In this document: positions 6,913 through 8,275 of the stretch, in pieces
Position numbering within the stretch: position 1 is the stretch's first letter
Layout of the letters: each line of letters opens with the position of its first letter
NCBI GenBank assembly: GCA_903929655.1
Contig: CAIYVS010000140.1
Span: 1 to 8,275 of the forward strand
Reading direction: 5' to 3'
Length of the DNA: 8,275 nucleotides
Source of the DNA: an uncultured Bacteroidota bacterium
Lineage (GTDB): Bacteria; Bacteroidota; Bacteroidia; Chitinophagales; Chitinophagaceae
The notes under the pieces: model-generated
Databases searched by the model: none
Seen by the model: the letters and a program-made list of their open reading frames with translations, nothing else
Told to the model about the DNA's origin: nothing
Position numbers and translations under genes: made by a program

Positions 6913-7563
6913 ATGAATGTTGACATGGTTTCATATTATAAAGATAGAGCAGAAGAATATGAGAAAATCTATTCAAAACCAGAACGACAAGAAGACCTGA
7001 AAAATGCGACGGAAATTTTACAAACTATATTTAAGGGCAAAAGCGTTTTGGAAATCGCTTGTGGCACTGGTTACTGGACTGAGCGAATTGCTCAGGGTGC
7101 AGCTTCTATTTTTGCAACAGATATTAATGAAACTGTCATCGATGTAGCAAAAAGAAAAAGCATTTTAAATACGCAAGTTTCTTTCGGGGTTACTGATATC
7201 TATAATTTCTCCAGCCTAGATAAATATGAAAGTTTGTTTGGTGGTTTTATATGGAGCCATATCAAACTGCAAGACATTAAAAAGTTTCTATTTAATGTGA
7301 ACAATTTAGTTTATCCCGGGGGAACTGTTGTTTTTATAGACAATAATTTTGTTGAGGGTAGCAATCTCCCAATCACAAACACTGATGGGAAAGGCAATAC
7401 TTTTCAAACGAGAAAACTTGAAGATGGAACGACACATCTTGTCCTAAAAAACTTTCCGAAAGAAATTGTTTTACGACATAAACTCAAAAATATTGCTACA
7501 GAAGTTAGGATTATTAACCTGACCTACTTCTGGATTTTGTGCTACACAACAAGGATTCTATAG
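6913..7563 (+). CDS. Class I SAM-dependent methyltransferase
   Basis: A 216-residue cytoplasmic protein with a Rossmann-type methyltransferase fold. SAM-binding motif I is VLEIACGTGYWTERIA (45-60), followed by the acidic residue that would bind the SAM ribose, Asp70 in ATDIN, and a motif near Asp95 (VTDIY). The usual LYPGG-like turn before strand 5 appears as LVYPGGTVVFIDN (132-144). The C-terminal YFWILCYTT resembles the closing strand of small class I enzymes, so the protein is probably almost full length; the last few residues (RIL) may be altered. The substrate cannot be inferred. The ATG at 6913 is used because an in-frame stop (TAG 6910-6912) immediately precedes it; Met5 (6925) is a weaker alternative. 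Directly before that stop lies another ATG, giving ATG-TAG-ATG. TTAATTTG (6882-6889) is a one-mismatch -7 box. The gene is visibly more AT-rich than the Ig-repeat gene and borders degraded sequence, which may hint at transfer. Confidence 0.85.
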   Translation: MNVDMVSYYKDRAEEYEKIYSKPERQEDLKNATEILQTIFKGKSVLEIACGTGYWTERIAQGAASIFATDINETVIDVAKRKSILNTQVSFGVTDIYNFSSLDKYESLFGGFIWSHIKLQDIKKFLFNVNNLVYPGGTVVFIDNNFVEGSNLPITNTDGKGNTFQTRKLEDGTTHLVLKNFPKEIVLRHKLKNIATEVRIINLTYFWILCYTTRIL

Positions 7564-7617
7564 GTGTGCCATTGCACATCTTTAATGACTGACAATACCA
7601 CTTTGCTCTATTGTCAG
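7563..7617. repeat. Two adjacent inverted repeats after the methyltransferase
   Basis: Bases 7563-7569 and 7574-7580 can form a 7-bp stem (one G-U pair) with loop CATT, starting on the last base of the methyltransferase stop and followed by TTTAAT; this could be a weak terminator. A perfect 9-bp inverted repeat follows: CTGACAATA (7589-7597) and TATTGTCAG (7609-7617) around an 11-base spacer. That second repeat has no T-run, so it may be an operator-like palindrome, a mobile-element scar or chance. Confidence 0.45.
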
Positions 7618-7750
7618 CCCGCCTGGATAAATTGGAGCCTTAATTTTTTCAATTGCCTTATTAATACTGATAGCGCCACAGTACCTGTTGCCCAATATAA
7701 TTCTGTAGAATACGTTACATCAACCAGGTGGATACCAAAGCTTATATTTT

Positions 7751-7951
7751 CTAATGCAAGTCTGCATCCAAAAGAACAATAGTAACCTTATCTCTCAGGT
7801 GCTGTGCTTTTAGTTCTTGCATATAATCCAGGTCGCTGAATTTTTCTTTTATTGGTATAAACGTAGCAAAACTGAAAATTAATACATAAGGTTTTAAATC
7901 CTGGCTGAACAATGCTTTCTTACCCACGCAATTGAGACAACTCGTTTTCAT
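7751..7951 (-). pseudogene. Short minus-strand remnant, possible thioredoxin-like fragment with CxxC
   Basis: A 66-codon frame from the ATG at 7951 that reads like real protein. The frame stays open upstream to 7993, adding 14 plausible codons (QILHLQKNAREIID). It contains a CxxC (KTSCLNC, residues 2-8), then LKPYVLIFSFAT (residues 19-30), where the hydrophobic strand ending in FAT recalls the TlpA/thioredoxin strand before the active site. The usual WCxxC is absent there (FIPI instead). The C-terminal half of such a fold is also missing: the frame ends abruptly after VLLDADLH. Further along the minus strand (7750 to 7582), protein-like stretches continue in other frames, for example INKAIEKIKAPIYPGGLT ending at a stop at 7582-7584. 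This suggests a longer gene broken by frameshifts. I do not recognise the family with confidence; an intact small protein is the alternative. Confidence 0.35.
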
Positions 7952-8124
7952 ATCAATTATTTCCCTGGCATTTTTTTGAAGATGCAGGATTTGTTATTTA
8001 CTTGTGTCTTGATTACACTGGCGTAGTTTCATATGGCGCAAAAACTTTTAGAGTGCTTGACCTTAGAAATTTCAAGGTATACGAATTTCAATCTAGATAT
8101 GAACATTACGTACTTGTGCAATGA
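7936..8124 (+). pseudogene. 3' fragment of an unrecognised plus-strand gene
   Basis: An open frame from 7936 (after a stop at 7933-7935) to the TGA at 8122-8124, with no ATG; the only alternative starts are a TTG at 8002 and a GTG at 8053. From about 7978 the translation is protein-like: FEDAGFVIYLCLDY, then VLDLRNFKVYEF and a final RYEHYVLVQ. It overlaps the minus-strand remnant at 7936-7993, so both cannot be genuine over that stretch, and a junction probably lies near 7960-7980. Its stop overlaps the next start as ATGA, as in a translationally coupled pair. The most likely reading is the C-terminal end of a larger protein whose 5' part is lost. No family is recognised. Confidence 0.4.
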
Positions 8125-8275
8125 CCAAATACCCACAACCTAAAATTGGAGATCTGTTTCGAATTAACTATCCAGGCTATGACAAAGAGCTGTACATTTG
8201 TTTGTCGAAACCTTATAGTAGATTTGGTAATACAAAAGACATTGATGCTTATTCAATAACTGGTCGATATATTGA
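8121..8275 (+). CDS. Hypothetical protein, 5' portion (runs off the window)
   Basis: An ATG at 8121 opens a frame of 51 complete codons with no stop before the window ends. The translation begins MTKYPQPKIGDLFRINYPGY and continues through ELYICLSKPYSRFGNTKDID, a soluble mixed alpha/beta composition without signal peptide or membrane segment. The start overlaps the TGA of the upstream fragment in an ATGA junction, which supports the start choice and suggests translational coupling. Coupled small genes behind the 3' end of a larger gene are common in toxin-immunity and similar cassettes, but nothing here identifies a function. Confidence 0.5.
   Translation, partial: MTKYPQPKIGDLFRINYPGYDKELYICLSKPYSRFGNTKDIDAYSITGRYI

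Noticed and set aside
7564..7782. 72-codon plus-strand frame after the methyltransferase
   Set aside because: It starts at a GTG directly after the previous stop, has no domain, and the minus strand of the same region reads more like protein.

Overview
The window looks like a chromosomal piece of a Bacteroidota genome, most likely a Chitinophagaceae/Sphingobacteriia-type bacterium. Three things point there. One protein (5209-6729) ends in a type A C-terminal sorting domain of the type IX secretion system, which is confined to this phylum. Several genes are preceded by the phylum's -7 promoter element TAnnTTTG (exact copies at 53-60, 1931-1938 and 5171-5178). Start codons follow A-rich leaders rather than Shine-Dalgarno sequences. 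The species assignment is inference.

Layout. All well-supported genes lie on the + strand and are well separated, so they are probably transcribed singly. From left to right they are: a secreted PAPS-independent aryl-sulfate sulfotransferase (84-1562); a 400-base gap with a G-rich tract and the next promoter; a large multi-pass MscS-family mechanosensitive channel (1963-4353, start moved from an upstream TTG to an ATG); a gap of nested inverted repeats ending in a 14-bp perfect hairpin; an exported FKBP-type peptidyl-prolyl isomerase (4533-5024) followed by a textbook terminator; a secreted protein with one Ig-like and four bacterial Ig-like (Big_2-type) repeats plus a T9SS sorting tail (5209-6729); and a class I SAM-dependent methyltransferase (6913-7563).

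From about 7564 to the end the sequence changes character. It is AT-rich and holds only short or broken coding stretches: a minus-strand remnant with a CxxC motif (7751-7951, open to 7993) whose continuation is broken across frames, a plus-strand 3' gene fragment ending at 8124, and a gene starting at 8121 with an ATGA overlap and running off the window. This looks like a decayed accessory segment or the edge of one.

Functionally, four of the five intact genes act in the envelope or outside the cell (sulfate transfer, osmotic release, periplasmic folding, surface display). I see no pathway linking them and no convincing new multi-gene system. The best leads are the coupled fragment pair at the right edge, the decaying minus-strand gene and the structured mscS-FKBP intergenic region. 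No tRNA, rRNA, CRISPR array or insertion sequence was seen.
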